The notes beneath the pieces were generated by a model. That model was not told the origin of the DNA. It saw nothing but the letters and a program-made list of their open reading frames with translations, and did no database searches. This document shows positions 31,547-40,420 of a stretch of 64,000 nucleotides of DNA, in pieces. The stretch comes from Zygosaccharomyces rouxii. Taxonomy: Eukaryota; Ascomycota; Saccharomycetes; Saccharomycetales; Saccharomycetaceae. Position numbers and translations under genes: made by a program. The DNA lies in NCBI RefSeq assembly GCF_000026365.1, contig NC_012990.1:310001-374000 (forward strand), in the 5' to 3' direction. Every line of letters starts with the position of its first letter. The first letter of the stretch is position 1.

Positions 31547-32860
31547 ATGGGACAAGGTCTTTCATCTGGTCAAGATAAAAAGAAGAAGAGAAGCAACAAG
31601 GAGAAGCCAAAGTATGAGCCCCCAGTACAACCCAGATTTGGTAGAAAGAAGAGAAGAGGTGGTCCTGCCACTGCAGAAAAACTACCAAACATATATCCAA
31701 GTACTCGTTGTAAATTAAAACTTCTGAGAATGGAGAGAATCAAGGATCACCTTCTTTTAGAGGAAGAATTCGTAACGAATTCTGAAATATTAAAACCTTT
31801 TGAAAAGAAGCAAGAAGAGGAGAAGAAGCAATTGGAGGAAATTAGAGGTAACCCATTGAGTGTGGGGACTTTAGAGGAAATTATCGATGATGATCATGCA
31901 ATCGTTACTAGTCCTACCATGCCAGATTACTACGTCTCCATCTTATCCTTCGCTGATAAGGAGTTATTAGAGCCGGGATGCTCTGTGCTTCTCCATCATA
32001 AAACGATGTCTATTGTAGGTGTATTGCAAGATGATGCAGATCCAATGATCGCTGCTATGAAGATTGATAAGTCTCCTACTGAAAACTATAGTGATATCGG
32101 TGGATTAGAGTCACAGATTCAAGAAATTAAGGAAGCAGTTGAATTACCATTGACTCATCCAGAATTATACGAAGAAATGGGTATCAGACCACCAAAGGGT
32201 GTTATTCTATATGGTGCACCAGGTACTGGTAAAACTCTACTGGCAAAGGCAGTGGCCAATCAAACTTCCGCAACTTTCCTAAGGATTGTCGGTTCAGAAT
32301 TAATTCAAAAATATTTGGGTGATGGTCCTAGGCTTTGTAGGCAAATTTTCAAGGTTGCTGCTGAGCACTCTCCTAGTATTGTTTTCATCGATGAAATTGA
32401 CGCTATCGGTACAAAGAGATACGAATCTAACAGTGGTGGTGAAAGAGAAGTTCAGAGAACCATGTTGGAATTATTGAACCAATTAGACGGTTTCGATGAT
32501 AGAGGTGACATTAAAGTGGTCATGGCAACAAACAGAATTGAAACTCTAGATCCTGCATTAATTAGACCAGGTAGAATCGATAGAAAGATTCTATTCGAAA
32601 ATCCAGACATGAACACAAAGAAGAGGATTTTAGGTATACATACCGCCAAGATGAACCTAAGCGAGGACGTACGTCTAGATGAATTAGTAACTTCTAAGGA
32701 TGACTTGTCAGGTGCAGATATCCAGGCAATGTGTACAGAAGCAGGTCTACTGGCCCTCAGAGAACGTAGAATGCAAGTTACAGCTGAAGATTTCAAACAG
32801 GCTAAAGAACGTGTTATGAAGAACAAAGTTGAGGAGAACCTGGAAGGTCTGTATCTATGA
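31547..32860 (+). CDS. RPT2: 26S proteasome regulatory ATPase Rpt2
   Basis: The 437-aa protein has the same length as S. cerevisiae Rpt2. It begins MGQG, an N-myristoylation signal known to be used in Rpt2 for nuclear and membrane localisation of the proteasome. A lysine-rich N-terminus, coiled coil and OB domain precede the AAA+ module with Walker A GAPGTGKT (223-230), Walker B FIDEID (Asp282, Glu283) and arginine fingers in the IRPGRIDRK segment. The C-terminus is LYL, an HbYX-type tail that docks in the 20S alpha ring and opens its gate. It unfolds substrates as part of the Rpt1-6 hexamer. Confidence 0.98.
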   Translation: MGQGLSSGQDKKKKRSNKEKPKYEPPVQPRFGRKKRRGGPATAEKLPNIYPSTRCKLKLLRMERIKDHLLLEEEFVTNSEILKPFEKKQEEEKKQLEEIRGNPLSVGTLEEIIDDDHAIVTSPTMPDYYVSILSFADKELLEPGCSVLLHHKTMSIVGVLQDDADPMIAAMKIDKSPTENYSDIGGLESQIQEIKEAVELPLTHPELYEEMGIRPPKGVILYGAPGTGKTLLAKAVANQTSATFLRIVGSELIQKYLGDGPRLCRQIFKVAAEHSPSIVFIDEIDAIGTKRYESNSGGEREVQRTMLELLNQLDGFDDRGDIKVVMATNRIETLDPALIRPGRIDRKILFENPDMNTKKRILGIHTAKMNLSEDVRLDELVTSKDDLSGADIQAMCTEAGLLALRERRMQVTAEDFKQAKERVMKNKVEENLEGLYL

Positions 32861-33451
32861 GTTGATATCTAAATGTGTGTATACGTATTATCAGTATCAT
32901 TACTATAACTACTTCTCCCCGATTAGCTGTTGATGCCTTGTGTGCATATAATGTATGCACATTATAGTGCTTCTAAATCTGTCTTTTGTATCACGTGATT
33001 TATCAAAGCCGTTCGTTTTGATCTGAAGGAAAAAATGGGCTAAAAAAAACCATGGGCCTAAGAGCAGCAAGGTTCTAGGTGTTCCTAACAAAAGTTTAGC
33101 AGGTTAAAAGAAAAGGAACTACTTGTTTGTTTGGTGTTGTGGATTGAATTAAATTGAACAGTCATTGTGCTCAGCTCTGATATCGGATTTATATCCCTTG
33201 GTTAATTCTCGCTGTCTCACGGTTTTCCAGGGAAGTCGTATTTTGATTGTCAAGTTACGTTTGCATAGATAAGAGAAGGTTTGTCGTCGTCATTGTTGTC
33301 ATTGTCATTGTCGTTGTTTCTAGCACTTGCTGAAACTTGAGCCATAGTTGATTGGTATTGTTAATTGGTATTGGTTGTTCTTTAAGTAAAAAGAAGACGA
33401 TAACAATCTATTGGTGCGATATTATTTATAAATCAAGCAATTGAATAGAAA
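32861..33451. other. RPT2/PTC1 intergenic region
   Basis: About 590 bp without a gene. A short imprecise TTGTCATTG repeat lies at about 33283-33318, upstream of PTC1. TCACGTGA at 32991-32998 is a perfect E-box of the Cbf1 type. Nothing else is recognised. Confidence 0.45.
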
Positions 33452-34297
33452 ATGGGTGTTAGTGAAGAAGATATTAGTGGTACGCCGACTGAGTATCAGC
33501 TAACGTATCAAGTCGGTGTTGCAGAGAATAAAAATGCAAAATTCCGCAAGACTATGGAAGATGTTCATACATATGTGAAGAATTTTGCATCGAGACTCGA
33601 CTGGGGTTATTTTGCAGTATTTGATGGACATGCAGGATCGCAAGCGTCAAAATGGTGTGGATCTCATTTACACCATGTTGTTGAACAAAAATTATTGGAA
33701 GATGAGACGCGGGACGTTCGGGAGGTTCTTAATGAGTCGTTTGTCTCTGTAGATCGACAGATCAACACGAAATTATCGGGTAATAGTGGTTGCACAGCGG
33801 CTGTTTGCATATTACGATGGGAAGTGCCGGACGATGTTGATAATCAAACTGCAGACTTTAGTCAGCATACAAGAAAATTATATACAGCTAATGTGGGGGA
33901 CTCGAGAATAGTACTATTTCGAAAAGGGAGGAGTGTAAGGCTTACTTATGATCATAAGGCCTCTGATATATTGGAAATGCAAAGGATAGAAAAATCAGGA
34001 GGACTCATTATGAAAAGTCGAGTTAATGGTATGTTGGCGGTAACAAGGTCGTTTGGTGATAAATTTTTCGACGGATTAGTTGTAGGAAATCCATTTACAA
34101 CTAGTGTGGAACTAACACGAGATGATGAATTTCTCATAGTGGCTTGTGATGGTCTTTGGGATGTCATTGATGATCAAGATGCATGTGAATTGATTAGGGA
34201 CATTAAAGAACCTAACGAGGCAGCAAAGACTCTCGTTAGGTACGCTTTAGAAAACGGAACAACGGATAATGTTACTGCAATGGTGGTTTATCTTTGA
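33452..34297 (+). CDS. PTC1: Type 2C protein phosphatase Ptc1
   Basis: The 281-aa single-domain PP2C has the same length as S. cerevisiae Ptc1. The metal-binding VFDGHAG motif (Asp58, Gly59, His60) is present, followed by the GCTAAV, TANVGDSR, TRSFGD and ACDGLWDV motifs in order. Ptc1 dephosphorylates the Hog1 and Slt2 MAP kinases and affects organelle inheritance and TORC1 signalling. The nearest ATG that leaves a full catalytic domain is 33452. Gene order RPT2-PTC1-MED2 is the same as on S. cerevisiae chromosome IV left arm. Confidence 0.96.
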   Translation: MGVSEEDISGTPTEYQLTYQVGVAENKNAKFRKTMEDVHTYVKNFASRLDWGYFAVFDGHAGSQASKWCGSHLHHVVEQKLLEDETRDVREVLNESFVSVDRQINTKLSGNSGCTAAVCILRWEVPDDVDNQTADFSQHTRKLYTANVGDSRIVLFRKGRSVRLTYDHKASDILEMQRIEKSGGLIMKSRVNGMLAVTRSFGDKFFDGLVVGNPFTTSVELTRDDEFLIVACDGLWDVIDDQDACELIRDIKEPNEAAKTLVRYALENGTTDNVTAMVVYL

Positions 34298-34523
34298 CGA
34301 GCTACTTGATCTTATACAGTTTTACAACAAAGTGGTTGTCATTGATGTTAGTTGGTACCATCCTTTTTTTTTTTGTCGAATCTTCGGCAGAGCCATTGAT
34401 CTTTCGAATTCTTCTCCTTTCACGTTAATCTTATCATTGTTTAATTGGTCTTTAAATGTATAATAGTTCTCCTAAATAAGTTGATATTATCATGGTGCTC
34501 TGCGGAGGGGGAATTTTTCAGTT

Positions 34524-35495
34524 TCAAATGTTAAACCCATTTAAGTCTAAATCCCCAGGATCCCCAGTGGCTGACCAGTCGATGTTCAAATCGTTAAAGT
34601 CGTTTAATGTCAAATAATCATCACTATTATCGACTACTCCGTTGTTACCAGGATCTCCCAAGGTTCCAGCGACATCGTTGGCGTTCTCCGACTCAGGCAA
34701 CCCAGCCGTAGGGTCATTTGAGCCTCCTTGTTTATTAGGATCTGGCTCACCACCCATGCTGCCCATATCAAATCCCGTATCCATGTTGGGAAACATTGAT
34801 ATATCCATTCCACCTAAATCTCCAAGATCTCCTTGAGGTAGACCCTGTTCTTGTTTGATTTTTGTAGAATATTGTCGAGGTGAAACGGGCTTATCATCCG
34901 AGTTCTTCGGGATAGCACCAGTTTCATTCATATCGCCAGAAGCACCAGGGAAATCTGCCAGCAGACCACTTGGTGTGTCCATCGAAAATTTCATTTTCAA
35001 ATCTGGCTCCACGTCGTTATCCTGTTTTTGTTGTTTTTGTTGTTCTTGTTGCTCTTGTTGCTGTTGTTCTTTCTCTTGTTGAGCTTTCAACTCCATCTCT
35101 TGGTGTCTTCTCAACTCTTCTTGTTCTTTGCTCTTTCTCTCTTCTTCCTCCTGTCGCCTCCTCAACTCTTCCCTTTCTCTTTCCTTTTGTAATTCCTTCT
35201 CTCTGCCAAGTTCATAGATGGCTTCAACGTAATCTTTACTCTTACCTAGTGTCGTTTCCATATCGTCAAGGATTGCATGGAAGATATGAATTTTCTCACT
35301 AAGCATTCTTTGTTGATTGTGGCTAAATCCATTCACGACTGATGAATCTAGTTGTACAGTCTTTAGCTGCTGATGTAGCATCATTTCCACGGCTACCCTC
35401 ATTATATCATCGAAGCACTGCGTAAGCTTATTTTCATGCAGGCGACCATTTTGGGGCGGCGATTGTGGGATTATTTCTGGTGATTTACTAGCCAT
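34524..35495 (-). CDS. MED2: Mediator tail subunit Med2
   Basis: The 323-aa protein has a conserved N-terminal helical region (about 20-105, with ENKLTQCFDDIM and LDSSVVNGFSHNQQ) and a charged, Arg/Glu-rich coiled coil followed by poly-Gln (about 106-160). A low-complexity acidic Asn/Gly/Asp region leads to the diagnostic C-terminus LNDFNDLNIDWS. Med2 joins Med3 and Med15 in the Mediator tail module that contacts activators such as Gal4 and Gcn4. It is about 100 aa shorter than S. cerevisiae Med2, the difference being the poly-Asn tract of that species. ATG at 35495 is the first in frame. Confidence 0.93.
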   Translation of the reverse strand: MASKSPEIIPQSPPQNGRLHENKLTQCFDDIMRVAVEMMLHQQLKTVQLDSSVVNGFSHNQQRMLSEKIHIFHAILDDMETTLGKSKDYVEAIYELGREKELQKEREREELRRRQEEEERKSKEQEELRRHQEMELKAQQEKEQQQQEQQEQQKQQKQDNDVEPDLKMKFSMDTPSGLLADFPGASGDMNETGAIPKNSDDKPVSPRQYSTKIKQEQGLPQGDLGDLGGMDISMFPNMDTGFDMGSMGGEPDPNKQGGSNDPTAGLPESENANDVAGTLGDPGNNGVVDNSDDYLTLNDFNDLNIDWSATGDPGDLDLNGFNI

Positions 35496-35801
35496 TCCTT
35501 CTTACCAAAGTATCTTTGACCTGCCACTTAATAGATAGAATTTTGGCGAAGATGTACGTAGGTTTTAAAGTTGAGGGTTATTTTGTCGACTCTTCCACTC
35601 TTGCTAGTAAGAAATTTCTTCTATTTGGGAGGAATTGATCTACCATTTTTAACACTGCCAAGAGACTGACAACTTTGTTGAAAATGAAGAATGAAAATAT
35701 AAAGACAATACCAGTTACCCGAAAGGAAAACTCTTCTATATAAGAAACACAATTCTGATTAGTTTCAAGACCCTGGTGAATGGGAACTTTGGGTTTTGAG
35801 G
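35496..35801. promoter_or_regulatory. MED2 upstream region with Reb1 site
   Basis: TTACCCG at 35715-35721, the Reb1 consensus, lies about 220 bp before the MED2 ATG and just beyond the 3' end of the next minus-strand gene. It could insulate the tandem pair by terminating upstream transcription, a known Reb1 role. Nothing else is seen. Confidence 0.45.
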
Positions 35802-36446
35802 TTAATCATAAGGCCAAATGAGTGAAGGCATAGGTTCCGTAGTGATTACTGGCGGTCCTTGAAGAAGAAGTTTGGGATCTACGCTAACGAGATGGAATTG
35901 AATATAGCTGCCATTAATATTAGCTACGAGTTCTTGTTGTAGCATTGGATGCTCTTGGATATCATCAAGTGTTAAATTCTTTGCTTCTTTCGAATGTTTT
36001 CTCCTATTATACGATTTGGAATTCTTTGAACGTCGGGAGAGAGGAGAGTCGGCATGATTATGTGGATTCTCTGATTGTTCTGATGCTAACAAATCGCAGT
36101 TTCCATGCGGATCACGTCGTTTCTTACTACTTGTTCTACCTCGATCCCTGCTAGTTCTTTTTTGTCTCTTCCATTTAGGTGAGTCTTGCTTCTTTGCAGA
36201 TTGAGTTTCCTTCCGTGTAGGGGTAATATTATTAGTGTTATTAGCGCTTGTAAGAGACCTTTTGCGCTTACTACTTAAGCTGTTTCTTTTTGGTTTCTCT
36301 TTCTTTTGAGACCTTACTTCTAGGTCCTTCTTGGCCTTACCAGCGAGTCTATTATTCTTTAGCACATTTCGTAATTTGGAAATGTAACGTTTCAAGGACT
36401 TTCCCCTTTGAATATATTGATGTTCCTTAAAAAGTACCTCCTGCAT
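35802..36446 (-). CDS. LDB7: Probable RSC chromatin-remodelling subunit (Ldb7/Rsc14-like)
   Basis: This 214-aa, strongly basic protein has a conserved-looking N-terminal helix (about 1-45, KEHQYIQRGKSLKRYISKL), a long Lys/Arg/Ser-rich disordered middle (46-155) and a compact C-terminal part (about 158-214, DDIQEHPMLQQELVANING). I do not recognise it from sequence alone. The assignment rests mainly on position. On S. cerevisiae chromosome II, LDB7 is a minus-strand gene upstream of UTP20, and this gene occupies exactly that slot and strand once the two post-WGD tracks are interleaved. S. cerevisiae Ldb7 is about 180 aa and basic. An unrelated lineage-specific nuclear protein is the alternative. 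Confidence 0.55.
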   Translation of the reverse strand: MQEVLFKEHQYIQRGKSLKRYISKLRNVLKNNRLAGKAKKDLEVRSQKKEKPKRNSLSSKRKRSLTSANNTNNITPTRKETQSAKKQDSPKWKRQKRTSRDRGRTSSKKRRDPHGNCDLLASEQSENPHNHADSPLSRRSKNSKSYNRRKHSKEAKNLTLDDIQEHPMLQQELVANINGSYIQFHLVSVDPKLLLQGPPVITTEPMPSLIWPYD

Positions 36447-37212
36447 TTTTGTTCAGGTGTGGTAACGAATAGAAAAGGATGTTCTTGTGTGTTATCTTTT
36501 ATCTTCTTTTTATATGCGCGGCAAATCCTCGGCGGCTATTTCTCGAGAAAATGAGGGGAAGTTGATCTATGTTTAGAATGGACTCGGAGGGATATATAAA
36601 AAGTTTTGATCTAATGCTCCAAGATTTATGTTCCTAATGCATGAATTCGTATTTTTGTATGTGTATCTTTCCTACAAAACGTTGAACCGCCTACACCCTA
36701 ATATGAATGCCAGTTCCAGTTGCACAAAAGAGTAGTATTCTCTGTAAATTATGTGTTGCAAGTGCATCTCAGAGCCATAACGATTGTCAGTTGGCCTGAT
36801 TTTCTCCATAATCTCCCCATTCCAATTCTAAACTGCGCACTCATGTGACCCGATATTTACTTCTTCTGAGGTCTCTGACCAAGAATTTGGGAAGAAATTA
36901 TAAGCTATAGCTGCCAAAGGATACTATACCATCTAATTTGACTCCATAGACATTAGCCGCCCGAAATACAATCGATATATTTCTCAACCAATGGCATAGC
37001 TCCGTTCTTCAAAGTACCGGGTAACTCCTTCGATGGAAACAGAAAAAAAAAATTAACGTCAGGAATCCGTCGAGATGTTCATCGTCTGGTAAAGCCCCTA
37101 GCCAACCTAGCAGAACGGACCACTAACAAGTAACAAACTTATATTGGTACTGTTGGACCTACTTCCATCTTTGACTTGCGGAGGCTTTTAATTGAACAAC
37201 AGATAAAGAAAG
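36447..37212. other. Divergent LDB7-like/ATP16 intergenic region
   Basis: 766 bp with no convincing gene. There is a single ACCCTAA (36695-36701) and a GC-poor promoter for each flanking gene. Sequences resembling box D (CTGA) occur near 36868-36879 without a matching box C, so I do not call a snoRNA. Confidence 0.4.
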
Positions 37213-37692
37213 ATGTTCCGTCTAAACGCTGCTAGAACTTTGACAAAATCTGTCAACGCTGTTGCTAAGCGTACTTATGCCGAAGCTGCCGCAAATGATT
37301 TTCTGAAATTAAAATTTGCTTTACCTCATGAAACTTTATTTGCTGGTACCAAAGTTACTCAAGTCAATTTGCCAGCAAAATCTGGTGGCGTTGGTATTCT
37401 AGCAAATCACGTCCCAACTGTGGAACAATTGAGCCCAGGTGTTGTGGAAATTTTTGAAGGTGCCAACACCAAGAAATACTTTGTTTCTGGTGGTTTCGCA
37501 TCTGTGCAACCAGATTCCACTTTGTGCGTTACCTCCGTGGAAGCTTTTCCATTGGAATCTTTCTCTCAAGAGAATGTCAAATCTTTGATCAGTGATGCCA
37601 ACAAGAACTTGAGTTCTTCTGACGAAAAGGTTGCTGCTACCGCTGCTATCCAATTAGAAGTTCTGGAAGCTCTACAAGCAGCTCTAAAATAA
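37213..37692 (+). CDS. ATP16: F1F0 ATP synthase subunit delta
   Basis: The 159-aa protein begins with an N-terminal mitochondrial presequence of about 22 residues (Arg/Ala/Thr-rich, MFRLNAARTLTKSV). The ATP-synthase delta/epsilon beta-sandwich follows (LPAKSGGVGILANHVPTVEQL is the family signature), then a short C-terminal helical hairpin. It is part of the central stalk of the mitochondrial ATP synthase; in S. cerevisiae its loss uncouples the membrane and destabilises mitochondrial DNA. Length equals the S. cerevisiae protein within one residue. Confidence 0.96.
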   Translation: MFRLNAARTLTKSVNAVAKRTYAEAAANDFLKLKFALPHETLFAGTKVTQVNLPAKSGGVGILANHVPTVEQLSPGVVEIFEGANTKKYFVSGGFASVQPDSTLCVTSVEAFPLESFSQENVKSLISDANKNLSSSDEKVAATAAIQLEVLEALQAALK

Positions 37693-38045
37693 GTTTCTAA
37701 ATCTTAAGAGGAAAATGACTATACGATAGAATGAGATTGAGAACTGTAAATGGGTGGAGGTATATAGTTAGTGCTGAAATGAACCCATGACAACGTGCCT
37801 CCAATGCATGCCATTCTTCAGCCTTCTATTTTGTTTGTTTTATTTTTTTTTTTTCTACTATTCTTTTATCACTACATAAACGATTAAATTCATATTCAAA
37901 TTATTGGTAATTATTTGGTACAAGTATGTCACGCTGAATGAAACTATTTGATGACTCTCGTAAATAATATTACTGGTATTAGCAGCAGTTACAGATTGTG
38001 CCGAATATTGCATCAGTACTTTTTTGAGAATTGATGTTAATAATT

Positions 38046-38097
38046 ACGCGATTATAGTTACGCGACATTTTACGCGTTTATTATATATATTACGCGT
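38046..38097. promoter_or_regulatory. MCB cluster in the MCD1 promoter
   Basis: Perfect ACGCGT (MluI cell-cycle box) copies lie at 38072-38077 and 38092-38097, exactly 20 bp apart. Near-matches ACGCGA are at 38046-38051 and 38060-38065. MBF (Mbp1-Swi6) binds such clusters and drives G1/S transcription; S. cerevisiae MCD1 is such a target. The cluster ends 179 bp before the MCD1 ATG. Upstream, 37693-38045 contains only a T-rich tract near 37841-37854 and AT-rich spacer. Confidence 0.8.
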
Positions 38098-38275
38098 ACT
38101 ACGAATAACTCATCAAACCCTTTTAAAAGAAAAGGTATAGTGCTTTCTCAGCATGTCAAGAATTTCACATTGAATTGATTGTTGACTTGGACTTGAATTG
38201 AAATATATTAAGGACTGAGCTGTCTGTTTTCTAAAAACCTAGAAGCACTTCACCAGCTCATAATAATTGCTAAAG

Positions 38276-40102
38276 ATGTCTGAAACACATACTATTAGTA
38301 TATCTGCTAAGAATGGACCATTGGCTCAAATATGGTTAGCTGCTAATATGTCAAATTTGGGTAGAGGCCAAGTGCTTCAGACTAGTATTAGTGAATCTGC
38401 AAATGAGATTGCAAAGGCGTCAGGATGTGATGAGAATGTGACTAATATCGAACATATAACGCTTCGTACTTCAGGTGAACTTTTACAAGGTATTGTCAGA
38501 GTCTATTCCAAACAAGCAGCTTTTTTACTATCTGACATTAAGGATACTTTGACCAAGATTAGCACACTTTTCAAATCGAACCAAAGGATAAATATTACCG
38601 TCAACAGGGCTAATACTATTGCCGCGGTGGACCAATTGATTTTAGAGGATGCAGTTACTGAAAAAGAAGTTTTAGCAGCACCAAGTTTGGATTTTCTCGA
38701 CGATAACCAAATTCCTGAAGGTCTCATGGGTCAAGAAACTGAAGAAAGTCATCAAAGGAGAGTACAAGGTGCAGCACCATGGGATACTTCACTGGAATTT
38801 GGTAGAAGATTCGATCCAGATGAAGACTTAGAATATAATCAATCGTCAGGATTAGATTTAGATTTTGATATTGATGATGGTCAATTGTCAAAGACTGCTG
38901 AAGAAGGTACTCGTCAATCGCACGATGTTGTAAGTCAATCGCAGGAACCAGAGCATTTATTGATGGGTGAAGATGATTTTCCATTAGAAGATCCTAACAA
39001 TGTAGATTGGGATTTAGGTATATCTGAGGAAAAGGATCAAGAAAGAGCCACTTCAGAGGCTGGTTCACACGATTCTGTGGAATTAGGTCGAAGAGCTGAA
39101 GAAAGATCGATGACTGGGGAACCCATCGATTTTGGATTTAACCTTGATATTGAAAAAGATGCCGGAGATGAGGAAGATCAGGAGGAACCAGAAAGTGATG
39201 AACAGCAACAAAAACTACAGGAAGAGGAAAGAGAAAGAGAAAGAAAGGAGGAAGCCAAAAGAGAGAGAAAAGCTAGAAAAGATCCAGCTCTACGTAATTG
39301 TAAAAGAATTCAGCAAGATGTGGAAACAGAGCTTGATGATCATTCGTTGAAAACTGCTTCAGAGGAAATATTGAATGGACGGCCTGAAACTGAGGTACAA
39401 GACCTGCCCAAGTTGAACCAAAAGAGATTATGGGGAGAAATGATACAGAGCTTGTCTTATTTACCTCAGGAAACCATTGAAAGGTTGACATCATTACAGA
39501 CCTCTAAAAAACCAAAGACACAGGTGGAATCAGAAAATGAAGAAAGTTTCGAAGAACCTCAGATGGATATATCGTTAGGTCTAAATGATGACCTCCTACC
39601 AGAATCAAGTATAAGTAGTAGTCGTCCACCATCTGAACTTGGTGAAGGTGACCATGAATCGCCTATGGCTGCAGATATCGGTGAACATCCCTTAGATCAA
39701 GGTCAAGAGGAACATGGAGAACCCAATATCGAACAATCGACACAACAAGATTCAGATGAAAGAGAGCCGTCATCCTCACAGTCTGAACTCGATGATTCTG
39801 AAAAGGTGAAATTGACCACCGGTGAATTTGCTTCAAGGGAAGCGGTAGATTTTGCTGAATTGATGAGGGTTGAATTCATTGATAATGATTCTTTAGAATT
39901 TGAGAATCTTCTTACAACTAAGAAAAGGGCTCAGGGAGTTGAAGAAGATACACGTCTGACAAGACAAGAAGCAACGAAAGGATTCTTCGATATGCTTTCT
40001 CTAGCGACAGCTGACTGCATCGATTTAAATCAGCAGGAAACTTTTGGGGAGATTAACATCTCTGCTAGACCAGCACTTTATGAAAGATTCATCACAGCAT
40101 AG
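38276..40102 (+). CDS. MCD1: Cohesin kleisin subunit Scc1/Mcd1
   Basis: The 608-aa mitotic kleisin has a conserved N-terminal domain (about 10-110, GPLAQIWLAANMSN and LRTSGELLQGIVRVYSKQ) that binds Smc3, and a C-terminal winged helix (about 525-608, ending ARPALYERFITA) that binds Smc1. Two separase cleavage signatures of the S-x-E-x-G-R-R type are visible: LEFGRR ending at Arg178 and SVELGRR ending at Arg273, matching the two mapped sites in S. cerevisiae. The middle is acidic and Gln/Ser-rich, about 40 residues longer than in S. cerevisiae. The start is ATG 38276; the codons before it are non-ATG. Confidence 0.96.
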   Translation: MSETHTISISAKNGPLAQIWLAANMSNLGRGQVLQTSISESANEIAKASGCDENVTNIEHITLRTSGELLQGIVRVYSKQAAFLLSDIKDTLTKISTLFKSNQRINITVNRANTIAAVDQLILEDAVTEKEVLAAPSLDFLDDNQIPEGLMGQETEESHQRRVQGAAPWDTSLEFGRRFDPDEDLEYNQSSGLDLDFDIDDGQLSKTAEEGTRQSHDVVSQSQEPEHLLMGEDDFPLEDPNNVDWDLGISEEKDQERATSEAGSHDSVELGRRAEERSMTGEPIDFGFNLDIEKDAGDEEDQEEPESDEQQQKLQEEERERERKEEAKRERKARKDPALRNCKRIQQDVETELDDHSLKTASEEILNGRPETEVQDLPKLNQKRLWGEMIQSLSYLPQETIERLTSLQTSKKPKTQVESENEESFEEPQMDISLGLNDDLLPESSISSSRPPSELGEGDHESPMAADIGEHPLDQGQEEHGEPNIEQSTQQDSDEREPSSSQSELDDSEKVKLTTGEFASREAVDFAELMRVEFIDNDSLEFENLLTTKKRAQGVEEDTRLTRQEATKGFFDMLSLATADCIDLNQQETFGEINISARPALYERFITA

Positions 40103-40280
40103 GGAAAAATAGAAATGAAAACGAGGGACTAATTTTAAATGGACAGTTATTAAGTACTAAATGTGTAATATTCATTATTTGATGTTTTTAATATTTACTG
40201 CTAGTATTATTATTATTATGATTATCAACAAGTTCGACAGACCGCCCATCTCTTCGTATGATGTTATCTCATCTTGACCA

Positions 40281-40336
40281 TGAAAATTTTTGGCGCTTAA
40301 AGGTGAAAATATGATGAGATGAGATGAGATGAGATG
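40281..40336 (+). promoter_or_regulatory. RRPE and repeated PAC elements upstream of UTP20
   Basis: TGAAAATTTT at 40281-40290 is an RRPE. A GATGA pentamer repeated almost five times (40313-40336) supplies four overlapping GATGAG PAC cores, about 85-110 bp before the UTP20 ATG. RRPE (Stb3) plus PAC (Dot6/Tod6) is the standard pair of ribosome-biogenesis promoters. The repeat looks like a PAC site expanded by slippage. Confidence 0.75.
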
Positions 40337-40420
40337 GGCATCCTATTTAACTAACAGAAAACAAAGAAGACGTCTTTTTGGAGGCTATAGCGTTTGTTCT
40401 TATATATTATACGAACGACT

